Shown piece after piece: positions 44,397 to 53,137 of a stretch of DNA of 58,828 bases. Where the stretch lies: NCBI RefSeq assembly GCF_004342685.1, contig NZ_SMBZ01000020.1:1-58828 (forward strand), in the 5' to 3' direction. The number at the start of each line of letters is the position of its first letter. Position 1 is the first letter of the stretch. This DNA is from Sphingobacterium alimentarium. Lineage in GTDB: Bacteria; Bacteroidota; Bacteroidia; Sphingobacteriales; Sphingobacteriaceae. The position numbers and the translations under genes were made by a program. A model generated the notes under the pieces. It worked only from the letters and a program-made list of their open reading frames with translations, ran no database searches and was not told the DNA's origin.

Positions 44397-44813
44397 TTAT
44401 TTTTTTTCGATATGGATTACACGATGCTGATTTTCTAATACATCAATTGCTACTTTGACAAAATGCAGAGGTATTAGATTAGGTATTTTTTCGGACCATT
44501 CTACGAAACAGTAATCTCCTGAGTAAAAATATTCTTCGTAGCCCATGTCTAATGCTTCCATCTCATTTTTGAGTCTGTAAAAATCAAAGTGAAATATATT
44601 TCCCGAAGAGGAATTGTATTCATTAACGATAGAAAAAGTGGGGCTGGAGGTGTGGTCTGTCACGCCCAGTGCCAGGCAAAGTTCATTGATAAACGTTGTC
44701 TTTCCGGCGCCCATATTTCCATAAAATAAAAATATTCGGTCATCCGGATATAAATTGATGACGTCTTGGGCTGCTTTTTTTAACTCATTTAGGTCTTTAA
44801 CCTCGATTTTCAT
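44397..44813 (-). CDS. tsaE: tRNA threonylcarbamoyladenosine biosynthesis ATPase TsaE
   Basis: A 138-residue P-loop ATPase needed with TsaB and TsaD to place t6A at position 37 of ANN-reading tRNAs. Walker A is GNMGAGKTTF, followed by TDHTSSPTFSIVNEY and the FHFDFYRLKNEMEALDMG and CFVEWSEKI motifs of the family. Length is typical. It follows porX by 12 bp on the same strand and is probably co-transcribed with it. Confidence 0.95.
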   Translation of the reverse strand: MKIEVKDLNELKKAAQDVINLYPDDRIFLFYGNMGAGKTTFINELCLALGVTDHTSSPTFSIVNEYNSSSGNIFHFDFYRLKNEMEALDMGYEEYFYSGDYCFVEWSEKIPNLIPLHFVKVAIDVLENQHRVIHIEKK

Positions 44814-44825
44814 ACTGTAAAATTA

Positions 44826-46379
44826 TCATTTTGTGATATAAGATGCGTAAGGAATAATCATTTCTTCCATCGATAGTCCACCATGTTGGAAAGTTCCAAT
44901 GAAATAATTAACAAATTGGTTGTAATTATTGGGGTAGACGAAATAGTTGTATTCTTTAGCAAAAATATAGTTCGAACTCATATGCAAAAGAGGTAGTTGC
45001 GCTTCGTGGGGGTTTTTAATAGTAAATACATCTTTGGCGATATAATTAAGGTTCTTGCCTTGCTTATAGCGAAGATTGGTGTTGGTGTTTTTGTGTCCAA
45101 TAACTTTACTTGGTTTTTTAACCCGGATTGTTCCATGGTCAGTGGTGATGATTACGCGGACATTCTTTTGTGAAAGCCACTTCAAAGCATCAAGCAACGG
45201 CGAATGCTCAAACCAGGACAGGGTAAGTGATCGATATGCAGCCTCGTCATTGGCCAATTCACGGATCATAGCCATATCGGTACGGGCATGAGAAAGCATG
45301 TCTACAAAATTGTAAACCAGCACATTTAAATTGTTGTTCATCAAATTGCTGATGTTATCAACGACATCCCTGCCTTGCTCTAGCGTAAGTACCTTGGTGT
45401 AGCTGTGCTTGATATCTTTGCGGTACAATCGCTTGATTTGATCAGCTAAGAATTTATCTTCATGGAGGTTTTTTCCTCCTTCCGCCTCGTCATTCTGCCA
45501 CAAGTCAGGAAACCTTTTTTCCATCTCGAGCGGGGTGAGCCCACTAAAAATGGCGTTACGTGCATATTGCGTGGCAGTGGGCAAAATACTGTAATAACTA
45601 TCTTCTTCTTCCAATCGGAAGTAGTCTGTAATGATGTCGTTCAACTGTTTCCACTGGTCGTATCGTAGATTATCGATAAGAAAGAAAAAAGTAGGTCTTT
45701 CTTCAGTAAGCGTGGGAAGTACTTTCTTTTTGAACAATTGATGAGAAAGGGTAGGTCCCTCTTCTGGATTTTTCATCCAATTGACATAGCTTTTCTCGAT
45801 GTATTTACAGAATATGATATTAGCTTCAGATTTTTGAGCACGTAGTATCTCATGCATACTCTCATCCTCAAGTTTCTCCAGAGAAAGCTCCCAATAGATT
45901 AATTTTTTATACGCTTCTACCCAGCCTTTAAAATCCAGGCCATCATTAATTAATAATCCTAGATTCTGAAATTCTTGTTGATAGGCCATGGACGTTTTCT
46001 CATTCACGATCCTTCGGTTCTCGGTGAATTTTTTGATCGTAAGTAAGATTTGTTTGGGGTTGACGGGTTTGATAAGGTAATCGTCGATTTTGGCACCTAT
46101 AGCCTCCTCCATCAGATGCTCCTCCTCATTTTTAGTAACTAATACATTTGGGATCGTGGGATTAATAGACTTCAGGATACTTAATGTTTCAAGTCCCGTA
46201 AGACCTGGCATATTCTCATCCAAAAAAACCAAATCAAAAGGCTCGTTTTTGAAAGCTTCTACAGCATCTGTACCATTGTTGACAGTTTTTACCTTATAGC
46301 CTTTGCCTTCCAGCAACAGAATATGAGGCTTTAGAAATTCTATTTCATCATCTGCCCAAAGTGTATGTGTTTTCGCCAT
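44826..46379 (-). CDS. porX: PorX-type response regulator with PglZ domain
   Basis: A 517-residue two-domain regulator. The receiver domain (1-120) has the acidic pair in WADDE, phospho-acceptor Asp54 (VFLDENMPG) and Lys in DYLIKPVNP. The C-terminal part is an alkaline-phosphatase-like PglZ domain with the metal-binding nucleophile region FFLIDNLRYDQW and LPTATQYARNAIFSGLTP, and the metal ligands TTDHGT and IGHKNTN. PorX controls the type IX secretion system with the kinase PorY in Porphyromonas, and its PglZ domain can hydrolyse cyclic oligonucleotides. PorY and the T9SS genes are not in the window. Confidence 0.93.
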   Translation of the reverse strand: MAKTHTLWADDEIEFLKPHILLLEGKGYKVKTVNNGTDAVEAFKNEPFDLVFLDENMPGLTGLETLSILKSINPTIPNVLVTKNEEEHLMEEAIGAKIDDYLIKPVNPKQILLTIKKFTENRRIVNEKTSMAYQQEFQNLGLLINDGLDFKGWVEAYKKLIYWELSLEKLEDESMHEILRAQKSEANIIFCKYIEKSYVNWMKNPEEGPTLSHQLFKKKVLPTLTEERPTFFFLIDNLRYDQWKQLNDIITDYFRLEEEDSYYSILPTATQYARNAIFSGLTPLEMEKRFPDLWQNDEAEGGKNLHEDKFLADQIKRLYRKDIKHSYTKVLTLEQGRDVVDNISNLMNNNLNVLVYNFVDMLSHARTDMAMIRELANDEAAYRSLTLSWFEHSPLLDALKWLSQKNVRVIITTDHGTIRVKKPSKVIGHKNTNTNLRYKQGKNLNYIAKDVFTIKNPHEAQLPLLHMSSNYIFAKEYNYFVYPNNYNQFVNYFIGTFQHGGLSMEEMIIPYASYITK

Positions 46380-46535
46380 GATTTTTTGCTGCTATTACTT
46401 GTAATTAATTACCTGTGTTAAAATTCCGCTTGATAGTCAATCTGTTTTTTATGATAAGAAGGTCATAATAGTATTTATGTTTATTAATCTCCCAAATAAC
46501 TACCATTTTTTAACATTAATTAACTGTAATCTATT

Positions 46536-46543
46536 TATCTTTG
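46536..46543 (+). promoter_or_regulatory. possible -7 box of the HD-domain gene
   Basis: TATCTTTG, preceded by a T-rich tract at 46506-46511 instead of a clear TTG. It lies 80 nt before the TTG start codon. Confidence 0.35.
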
Positions 46544-46623
46544 CGTTTATATTAGATTAGGTGTATTATCTGTCAATCTAAGCAAACACATAAAGATAGC
46601 AAACTTCATAAAGGATAACTCTG

Positions 46624-47880
46624 TTGAATAAGAAAAAAATCATTAATGATCCCGTTTACGGCTTTGTTTCAATTCCGTCTGGTTTTATATTCGACTTGAT
46701 TCAGCATCCTTATTTTCAGCGTCTACGCTACATCAAGCAGGTGAGCATGACGCACATGGTTTATCCGGGAGCTTTGCATACTCGTTTTCAGCACGTCATA
46801 GGCGCTATGCATCTGATGCAACTGGCTATTGATACACTGCGGAGCAAAGCGGTACAGATTAGCGAGCAAGAGGAAGAGGCTGCCTTGGTGGCAATATTAC
46901 TTCATGATATAGGTCATGGTCCATTTAGTCACTCGTTGGAACATACACTAATAGAGGGCGTATCACATGAAGTGATCTCTTCGATGCTGATGGATCGATT
47001 GAATATTCAATTTGATGGCCGGTTGACGCTGGCGATTACCATTTTTAATAATCAATATTCGCGCAAGTTTTTTCATCAGTTGGTGTCGGGGCAGCTGGAT
47101 ACGGACCGAATGGATTATCTCAATAGAGATAGCTTCTTTACTGGAGTGTCGGAAGGTGTAATCTCATTCGATCGCATCATCAAGATGTTGACGGTCGTGG
47201 ATGATAAGCTGGTCGTTGAAGCGAAAGGAATCTATTCGGTAGAAAAGTTTTTGATAGCGCGACGATTAATGTATTGGCAAGTTTATCTGCACAAGACTGT
47301 GATAGGTGCCGAGCAGATGTTAATTCAAGCATTAAGAAGGGCTAAGGAGCTTAGTAATAATGGTGTTGAGCTGTTTGCTACATCAGCGTTGCACCATTTC
47401 TTGCGCAATAAGGTTAATGCCGAAAATTTTATCAGCGATGAGGTGCATCTGGACTGGTTTACGCAGTTGGATGATACAGATATCCTGTCCGCTCTTAAAT
47501 GTTGGATGGATCATGAGGATTTTATATTAAGTACACTGTGCAAAAAGATCGTGCGGAGAGACCTTTTTCGTACGGAGCTTCGGTCGGTGGATTTCGATGT
47601 GCAGGAGCTGGCTTATTATAAAGAGCGGGCGAAGGATTATTTTGGACTGAATGATGAGGAGGTGGAGTATTTCATCTATTATCAGGCCATCCAAAATTCG
47701 GCATACAGTGCGGACAAAGAGCCTATCTGTATCGTAAACAATAAAGGTCAGCTTATTGATATCGCAGAGGCTTCTGATTTGTCAAATTTAGAAGCGCTGT
47801 CTCAGAAAGTAGTCAAATATGCACTCACTTATCCCAAAGAATTGGGGTTTGTGGAACTGGGCCTGAGCTCAAAAAATTAA
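46624..47880 (+). CDS. HD-domain phosphohydrolase
   Basis: A 418-residue metal-dependent phosphohydrolase. The HD core is VIGAMHLMQLAI (His), then ALVAILLHDIGHGPFSHSLEHT (His-Asp pair and following His) and LDTDRMDYLNRD (Asp). The family includes dNTP triphosphohydrolase-like enzymes; substrate is not determined by sequence. The start must be the TTG at 46624 (MNKKKIINDPVYGFVSIP), because this segment is conserved and has no upstream ATG. lpxD starts 34 bp downstream. Confidence 0.85.
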   Translation: MNKKKIINDPVYGFVSIPSGFIFDLIQHPYFQRLRYIKQVSMTHMVYPGALHTRFQHVIGAMHLMQLAIDTLRSKAVQISEQEEEAALVAILLHDIGHGPFSHSLEHTLIEGVSHEVISSMLMDRLNIQFDGRLTLAITIFNNQYSRKFFHQLVSGQLDTDRMDYLNRDSFFTGVSEGVISFDRIIKMLTVVDDKLVVEAKGIYSVEKFLIARRLMYWQVYLHKTVIGAEQMLIQALRRAKELSNNGVELFATSALHHFLRNKVNAENFISDEVHLDWFTQLDDTDILSALKCWMDHEDFILSTLCKKIVRRDLFRTELRSVDFDVQELAYYKERAKDYFGLNDEEVEYFIYYQAIQNSAYSADKEPICIVNNKGQLIDIAEASDLSNLEALSQKVVKYALTYPKELGFVELGLSSKN

Positions 47881-47900
47881 AGTAATTTCATAAAAAAAGA

Positions 47901-47908
47901 TACATTTG
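47901..47908 (+). promoter_or_regulatory. -7 box (TACATTTG) directly before lpxD
   Basis: The box ends 6 nt before the lpxD ATG at 47915. No -33 TTG is seen at the usual distance. Confidence 0.4.
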
Positions 47909-47914
47909 TAGTAC

Positions 47915-48943
47915 ATGCAATTTACAGCGGAGCAAATAGCGACATTATTAAATGGAAAGGTAGAGGGGAATCCTGATGTTTTGGTATCCCATTTAGCGAA
48001 AATCGAAGAAGGGTCTGAGGGCGCATTGTCTTTTTTATCCAACCGTAAATATGAGCAGTATTTATATGAAACATCCTCAAGTATTGTTATCGTTAATAAG
48101 GATTTAGTTTTGCAAAAGCCTGTTAATGCGACATTAATTAGAGTAGAGGATGCATATACTTCTTTCTCTGAATTATTGAAAATCTACCATGCGCTGCGTT
48201 TGGAGCGTAAGGGAAGAGAAGATCAAGTTTTTGTACATGAATCGGTAAAGATTGGTGAAGGGGGATATATAGGGGCATTCACTTATATTAGTAAGGATGT
48301 AAAAATTGGGAATAATGTTAAAATTTATCCACGTGTATACATTGGTGACAATGTAAGCATTGGCGATAATACTGTATTATTTCCGGGAGTTACTGTTTAT
48401 TATGACTGTGAAATCGGCTCTAACGTAATTATTCACTCAGGGGCGGTGATAGGAAGTGATGGATTTGGCTTCGCGCCGCAACCCGATGGAAGCTATGAGA
48501 AAATCCCACAAATTGGGAATGTCATCCTTGAAGACAACGTAGAAGTTGGTTCCAACACCGTTATTGATAGAGCAACATTGGGCTCTACCATAATACGAAA
48601 AGGGGTAAAACTGGACAACTTGATCCAAATTGCCCATAATGCGGAAATCGGATCAAACACTGTCATCGCGGCTCAAACAGGGGTGTCGGGTAGTACTAAG
48701 GTGGGCAAGCAAGTCGTATTGGGTGGACAAGTAGGCGTGGTAGGCCATATTACCATTGCAGATGGAACACAAGTCCAGGCGCAATCAGGCATCAATCGCA
48801 GTATCGAAGACAAAAATAAAAAATGGGGTGGATCTCCAGTTGCTCCATATACTAGCCAATTGCGTTCTCAAGTCGTTTATACACGATTGCCTGAGTTGGA
48901 GAAACGCATTTTGGAATTGGAGAAATTATTGAAAGACAAATAA
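47915..48943 (+). CDS. lpxD: UDP-3-O-acyl-glucosamine N-acyltransferase
   Basis: A 342-residue enzyme adding the N-linked acyl chain in lipid A synthesis. The N-terminal LpxD domain (1-100, binding the uridine and acyl chain) is followed by a left-handed parallel beta helix with hexapeptide repeats (about 110-290). The catalytic His region is GSDGFGFAPQPDGSYEKIPQ and DNLIQIAHNAEIG. It opens the lipid A cluster lpxD-lpxC/fabZ-lpxA. Confidence 0.96.
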   Translation: MQFTAEQIATLLNGKVEGNPDVLVSHLAKIEEGSEGALSFLSNRKYEQYLYETSSSIVIVNKDLVLQKPVNATLIRVEDAYTSFSELLKIYHALRLERKGREDQVFVHESVKIGEGGYIGAFTYISKDVKIGNNVKIYPRVYIGDNVSIGDNTVLFPGVTVYYDCEIGSNVIIHSGAVIGSDGFGFAPQPDGSYEKIPQIGNVILEDNVEVGSNTVIDRATLGSTIIRKGVKLDNLIQIAHNAEIGSNTVIAAQTGVSGSTKVGKQVVLGGQVGVVGHITIADGTQVQAQSGINRSIEDKNKKWGGSPVAPYTSQLRSQVVYTRLPELEKRILELEKLLKDK

Positions 48944-48959
48944 AACTATTTACCATAAA

Positions 48960-50354
48960 ATGGATGAAATGAACGCAAAACAAAGGACTATAAAATCTGA
49001 GGTTACAATTTCAGGAATTGGTTTACACACAGGTAAATCCGTGACCTTAACCTTAAGACCAGCTCCGGAGAATCATTGGTTCAAATTTAGACGTATAGAT
49101 CTTGAAGGACAGCCGATAGTATCGGTAGATGCTGATAATGTTACCGACACATCACGTGGTACTACAATTTCAGAAAATGGAGCTTCGGTAAGCACCATAG
49201 AGCATTTGATGGCGGCTTTAATCGGTCTTCAGGTGGATAATGTGCTTATTGATCTAGATGGGCCTGAAGTGCCTATACTGGACGGTAGTTCGAATGTATT
49301 TATTGAAAAACTGACAGAAGTTGGTTTTGTAGATCAAGACGCAGATAGAGATTTTTACGAAATAAAAGAAAATATTCATTACTCCGAGCCAGATCGTAAA
49401 GTAGAAATCGTAGGTATGCCATTGGACGGTTATCGTTTGACGTGTATGATTGATTTCAATTCTCCGGTACTGGGAAGTCAACACGCTTCTATCAGTGCAA
49501 TCGAAGAATTTGAAAGAGAGATCGGCTCCTCTCGCACTTTTTGTTTCCTGCATGAGTTAGAAGCCTTGGTTAATAATAATCTGATCAAAGGAGGCGATTT
49601 GTCGAATGCTATCGTTATAGTAGATAGACAAGTGACCACGGAGGAGTTGGAGAAGCTTGAGGGGCTATTCAACAAAAAAGTAACCGTAGCAGATGAGGGT
49701 ATATTGGACAATATTCAGCTGAGACATCAAAATGAACCTGCTCGTCACAAATTGTTAGATATGATCGGTGATTTAGCATTGGTAGGTCGTCCTATCAAAG
49801 GGCATATCATGGCAGCTCGTCCGGGGCATGCAGCGAATGTTGCTTTCGCCAAACGCATTAAATCGCAGATAAAGAGAAGCAAGAAAAAAATCAATTCATA
49901 TGATATTCATGCCAAGCCAGTATATGATACTGTACAAATCATGAATATACTTCCTCATCGTCAACCATTTCTGATGGTAGACAAGATTTTGGAACTGTCT
50001 GAAACACATGTAGTAGGTTTGAAAAACGTAACGATGAACGAGGATTTGTTCATGGGACATTTTCCCGGAGCACCAGTATTTCCAGGAGTGCTTCAAATCG
50101 AAGCTATGGCACAAACAGGAGGTATACTTGTTCTAAATACAGTTCCAGATCCAGAAAATTGGTTGACATTATTCTTGAAGATTGAAAATGCGAGATTTAA
50201 AAACCAAGTGCATCCTGGTGACACAATAATATTCAGTTGTGAGTTGTTGGAGCCTATACGCCGAGGCATAGCCCGTATGAAAGGTATCGGTATGGTAGGT
50301 GAGAAAATCGTGAGTGAAGCCGAATTGATGGCACAAATAGTAAAAGTGAAATAA
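48960..50354 (+). CDS. lpxC/fabZ: bifunctional UDP-3-O-acyl-GlcNAc deacetylase / 3-hydroxyacyl-ACP dehydratase
   Basis: A 464-residue fusion. Residues 1-305 are LpxC, the zinc deacetylase committing to lipid A (GIGLHTGK, the zinc motif STIEHLMAAL and catalytic HIMAARPGHAANVAF). Residues 315-464 are FabZ, the dehydratase of fatty-acid elongation (LPHRQPFLMVD, then HFPGAPVFPGVLQIEAMAQ with catalytic His and Glu). This fusion is standard in Bacteroidota. ATG codons at 48960 and 48969 are both possible. lpxA follows 10 bp later. Confidence 0.96.
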   Translation: MDEMNAKQRTIKSEVTISGIGLHTGKSVTLTLRPAPENHWFKFRRIDLEGQPIVSVDADNVTDTSRGTTISENGASVSTIEHLMAALIGLQVDNVLIDLDGPEVPILDGSSNVFIEKLTEVGFVDQDADRDFYEIKENIHYSEPDRKVEIVGMPLDGYRLTCMIDFNSPVLGSQHASISAIEEFEREIGSSRTFCFLHELEALVNNNLIKGGDLSNAIVIVDRQVTTEELEKLEGLFNKKVTVADEGILDNIQLRHQNEPARHKLLDMIGDLALVGRPIKGHIMAARPGHAANVAFAKRIKSQIKRSKKKINSYDIHAKPVYDTVQIMNILPHRQPFLMVDKILELSETHVVGLKNVTMNEDLFMGHFPGAPVFPGVLQIEAMAQTGGILVLNTVPDPENWLTLFLKIENARFKNQVHPGDTIIFSCELLEPIRRGIARMKGIGMVGEKIVSEAELMAQIVKVK

Positions 50355-50364
50355 TCCATATAAA

Positions 50365-51156
50365 ATGATACAACCTTTATCGTATATACATCCTGAGGCA
50401 AAAATTGCTGATAATGTGGTGATAGAGCCTTTTAGCACTATACACAAGGATGTGGTAATTGGCGAGGGGACGTGGATAGGGTCCAATGTGACCATTATGA
50501 ACGGAGCTCGGATCGGAAAGAACTGCAGGATCTTTCCAGGGGCTGTAATTTCTGGCGAACCTCAGGATTTGAAGTTTGAAGGTGAAATTACTACAGCCGA
50601 GATTGGCGACAACACAACCATTCGTGAGTGTGTCACTATCAACAGAGGTACAAAAGATAGATACAAAACTGTCATCGGTAAAAATTGCCTGATACAAGCG
50701 TATAGCCATATTGCACACGACTGTATTGTGGGTGATCACTGTATTTTTTCTAACTCCAGTACATTAGCAGGCCATATCACTGTGGGAGACTATGTGGTAT
50801 TGGCCGGATTGGTTGCAGTGCATCAATTCTGTAAAATCGGTTCCCATACCTTCGTAACTGGTGGTACTCTCGTTCGTAAGGATGTACCTCCATTTATCAA
50901 AGCGGCCCGCGAACCTATATCGTATGCAGGTATTAACTCTGTAGGTTTGCGTCGTAGAGGATATACGTCTGAGCAGATATCTGAAATTCAAAATATCTAC
51001 CGTGTGTTATTTGTGCAGAATCGTAATCTGTCCAAAGCATTGGATATTGTGGAAACAGAATTTGAAGCTACCGAAATTCGCGATGAGATATTAGGTTTTG
51101 TCCGTAGCTCGAATCGTGGCGTAGTCAGAGGTTTTAGTACTGGAAAGTCGAATTAG
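50365..51156 (+). CDS. lpxA: UDP-N-acetylglucosamine acyltransferase
   Basis: A 263-residue enzyme of the first lipid A step, transferring a 3-hydroxyacyl chain from ACP to UDP-GlcNAc. The left-handed beta helix of hexapeptide repeats (YIHPEAKIADNVVIEPF onward) carries the catalytic His in YSHIAHDCIVGDH. A C-terminal helical bundle completes the protein (SEQISEIQNIYRVLF). It lies between lpxC/fabZ and an ABC ATPase gene in the same operon. Confidence 0.97.
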   Translation: MIQPLSYIHPEAKIADNVVIEPFSTIHKDVVIGEGTWIGSNVTIMNGARIGKNCRIFPGAVISGEPQDLKFEGEITTAEIGDNTTIRECVTINRGTKDRYKTVIGKNCLIQAYSHIAHDCIVGDHCIFSNSSTLAGHITVGDYVVLAGLVAVHQFCKIGSHTFVTGGTLVRKDVPPFIKAAREPISYAGINSVGLRRRGYTSEQISEIQNIYRVLFVQNRNLSKALDIVETEFEATEIRDEILGFVRSSNRGVVRGFSTGKSN

Positions 51157-51176
51157 TCATTTAAATCATAAGTTTA

Positions 51177-51794
51177 TTGAATATAACTTTACATAATCTT
51201 GGGAGAAGGTTTAATCAGGAATGGATTTTCAAAGGAATTGATTATACCTTCTCCTCTTATCAATCATATGCCATCTTAGGCCCTAACGGATCGGGGAAAT
51301 CAACCTTGATCAAAGTATTGACAGGGCAGCTTACACCAAGCGAAGGTTCACTTACCTTCCAAAATAATACTCATACTATTGAGGTAGATGAACTTTACCA
51401 ACACATTAGCATAGCCGCACCCTATATCGAACTGATAGAGGAATTTACGCTGAATGAACTGTTGGATTTTCATTTTAAGTTCAAGCAATTTCATCCCGAG
51501 TTTGACATCCAGAAAATTCTACATTTGCTGGAAATGGAAAAATCGGCCAATAAAAGCCTCAAATTTTTTTCTTCGGGGATGAAACAACGTGTGAAATTAG
51601 CTTTAGCATGCTGCAGTGATTCTAAGGTAGTTTTCTTGGATGAGCCGACTTCCAATCTGGATGTTTCCGGCGAGAAATGGTACTTAGATTTAATTACTGC
51701 CACCACTGCAGACCGTCTGCTCATCATTGGCTCCAACCAAGAGAAGGAATATGCCTTCTGTGATGAGAAATTTTCCATTACCACCTATAAGTAA
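51177..51794 (+). CDS. small ABC transporter ATP-binding protein
   Basis: A 205-residue ATPase: Walker A GPNGSGKST, a signature with KFFSSGMKQRVKLALACC and Walker B VVFLDEPTSNLD. It lacks any membrane domain, and no permease is adjacent. Position right after lpxA suggests envelope-lipid transport or an export role, but this is inference. The start is a TTG at 51177 (MNITLHNLGRRF), chosen because the strand before Walker A must be complete and no ATG is available. Confidence 0.82.
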   Translation: MNITLHNLGRRFNQEWIFKGIDYTFSSYQSYAILGPNGSGKSTLIKVLTGQLTPSEGSLTFQNNTHTIEVDELYQHISIAAPYIELIEEFTLNELLDFHFKFKQFHPEFDIQKILHLLEMEKSANKSLKFFSSGMKQRVKLALACCSDSKVVFLDEPTSNLDVSGEKWYLDLITATTADRLLIIGSNQEKEYAFCDEKFSITTYK

Positions 51795-51803
51795 TTATAT
51801 TCG

Positions 51804-51835
51804 TTTTTTTAAGCGCATAGTTTTTTCTATTTTTG
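51804..51835 (+). promoter_or_regulatory. possible promoter of efp
   Basis: A T7 tract (51804-51810) and TATTTTTG (51828-51835) 17 nt apart. The efp ATG is 32 nt downstream. Confidence 0.5.
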
Positions 51836-51867
51836 CATTGTAATTTATTAACAATAATATAAATCCA

Positions 51868-52428
51868 ATGGCTAAAGCTTCAGAAGTAAAATCAGGAAAT
51901 GTTTTGCGTTTCAATGGTGAATTAGTAACTGTTGAAGAATATATACACCGTACCCCAGGAAATTTACGTGCTTTTTATCAAGCCAGAATGCGTAACGTTA
52001 AAACTGGAAAATTAGTAGAATATAGATTCCGAGTGGACGAATCAGTGGAAATTGCTCGCGTAGAAACCAACGATTATCAATACTTATATGAGGATGGTGA
52101 GTTTTATGTGGTAATGGACAATAACACCTACGAACAATTCAATATCCCTAAGTTTTTGTTTGGTAATTCGGCACGATTCTTGAAAGAGGGAATGAACGTA
52201 ATCGTAGCTTTCGAGAGTGATGAGCCTATCATGGCACAAGCTCCCAAAAATGTGGAATTGGAGATTACCTATACAGAGCCAGCAGTAAAAGGTGATACTT
52301 CTACCAATGCGCTTAAAAAGGCTACTGTAGAAACTGGAGTAGAAATCAATGTTCCTTTGTTCATCAATCAAGGTGACAAAGTAAAGGTAGATACTGCTAC
52401 AGGTGATTATATCGAACGTGTAAAATAA
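51868..52428 (+). CDS. efp: translation elongation factor P
   Basis: A 186-residue factor with three beta domains that relieves ribosome stalling at polyproline. The N-terminal KOW-like domain (1-63) carries the loop HRTPGNLRAF. The residue matching the modified Lys34 of E. coli EF-P (PGKGQAF) is Asn32 here. OB domains follow, with the family C-terminal signature NVPLFINQGDKVKVDTATGDYIERV. The Asn implies a modification different from beta-lysylation, or none. Confidence 0.95.
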   Translation: MAKASEVKSGNVLRFNGELVTVEEYIHRTPGNLRAFYQARMRNVKTGKLVEYRFRVDESVEIARVETNDYQYLYEDGEFYVVMDNNTYEQFNIPKFLFGNSARFLKEGMNVIVAFESDEPIMAQAPKNVELEITYTEPAVKGDTSTNALKKATVETGVEINVPLFINQGDKVKVDTATGDYIERVK

Positions 52429-52509
52429 TACATATAAAAAATTAGGTTTAGGTTGATTATTTCGGTCTTGTATGTTCTCCAACTGCAAGGCCGTTTTATT
52501 TTAATAGAT

Positions 52510-53079
52510 ATGACTAAAGACCAATTGCGTAAATTATATCGTGCGCAACGAAATAGTCTCAGCATTGAAGAAAAACAAGCTTATAACTCCAACTTGCTGG
52601 AACAATTAAAGACCTTTGAATGGGAACAATATACGTATGTACATGTGTATATTCCTTTGGAAAAATTTAACGAGCCTGACACTATACCCTTCATTAGTTG
52701 GATAAGAGAATATTCTCCGCATATTCATTTAGTTACCTCTCAATCTGATTTCGAGACTGGAGAAATGAAACACTATCTGTTGGAAGATACAACACAATTG
52801 GTAGAAAATCATTGGGGAATCCTGGAACCGCTCGTTGGTGAAGCCATTGCTGAAGAAATGCTTGATGTTATCTTGGTACCGCTTTTGGTGGTTGATAGTC
52901 GAGGCAATAGAGTAGGTTATGGTAAGGGCTTTTATGATCGCTTTATGGGCAAATGCCGAGCGGATGTGCTTACCATTGGAATCAGCTTTTATGATGTAGT
53001 ACCGAAGATTACGGACGTAAGCGAGTGGGATATACCTTTAAAATGTTGTGTTACACCCAATAAGATCTATTACTTCTAA
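52510..53079 (+). CDS. 5-formyltetrahydrofolate cyclo-ligase
   Basis: A 189-residue enzyme converting 5-formyl-THF to 5,10-methenyl-THF with ATP. Features are the N-terminal Lys/Arg motif (MTKDQLRKLYRAQRN) and the ATP-binding loop GNRVGYGKGFYDRFM. A final pattern DVPL-like (WDIPLKCCVTPNKIYYF) ends the protein. I chose the ATG at 52510; an upstream in-frame ATG (52453) would add 19 hydrophobic residues not seen in the family. Followed by a bidirectional terminator. Confidence 0.9.
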   Translation: MTKDQLRKLYRAQRNSLSIEEKQAYNSNLLEQLKTFEWEQYTYVHVYIPLEKFNEPDTIPFISWIREYSPHIHLVTSQSDFETGEMKHYLLEDTTQLVENHWGILEPLVGEAIAEEMLDVILVPLLVVDSRGNRVGYGKGFYDRFMGKCRADVLTIGISFYDVVPKITDVSEWDIPLKCCVTPNKIYYF

Positions 53080-53082
53080 ATG

Positions 53083-53118
53083 AAAAAATCCCTTAACCTC
53101 ATCGTCAAGGGATTTTTT
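53083..53118. terminator. bidirectional terminator
   Basis: Arms AAAAAATCCCTT (53083-53094) and AAGGGATTTTTT (53107-53118) around a 12-nt loop. It serves the folate gene on the plus strand and the sugar transporter on the minus strand. Confidence 0.88.
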
Positions 53119-53137
53119 GTATGGATTCTATAAATTA

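Noticed and set aside
48960..50354. LpxC-FabZ fusion as a novel bifunctional enzyme
   Set aside because: This fusion is well known across Bacteroidota.
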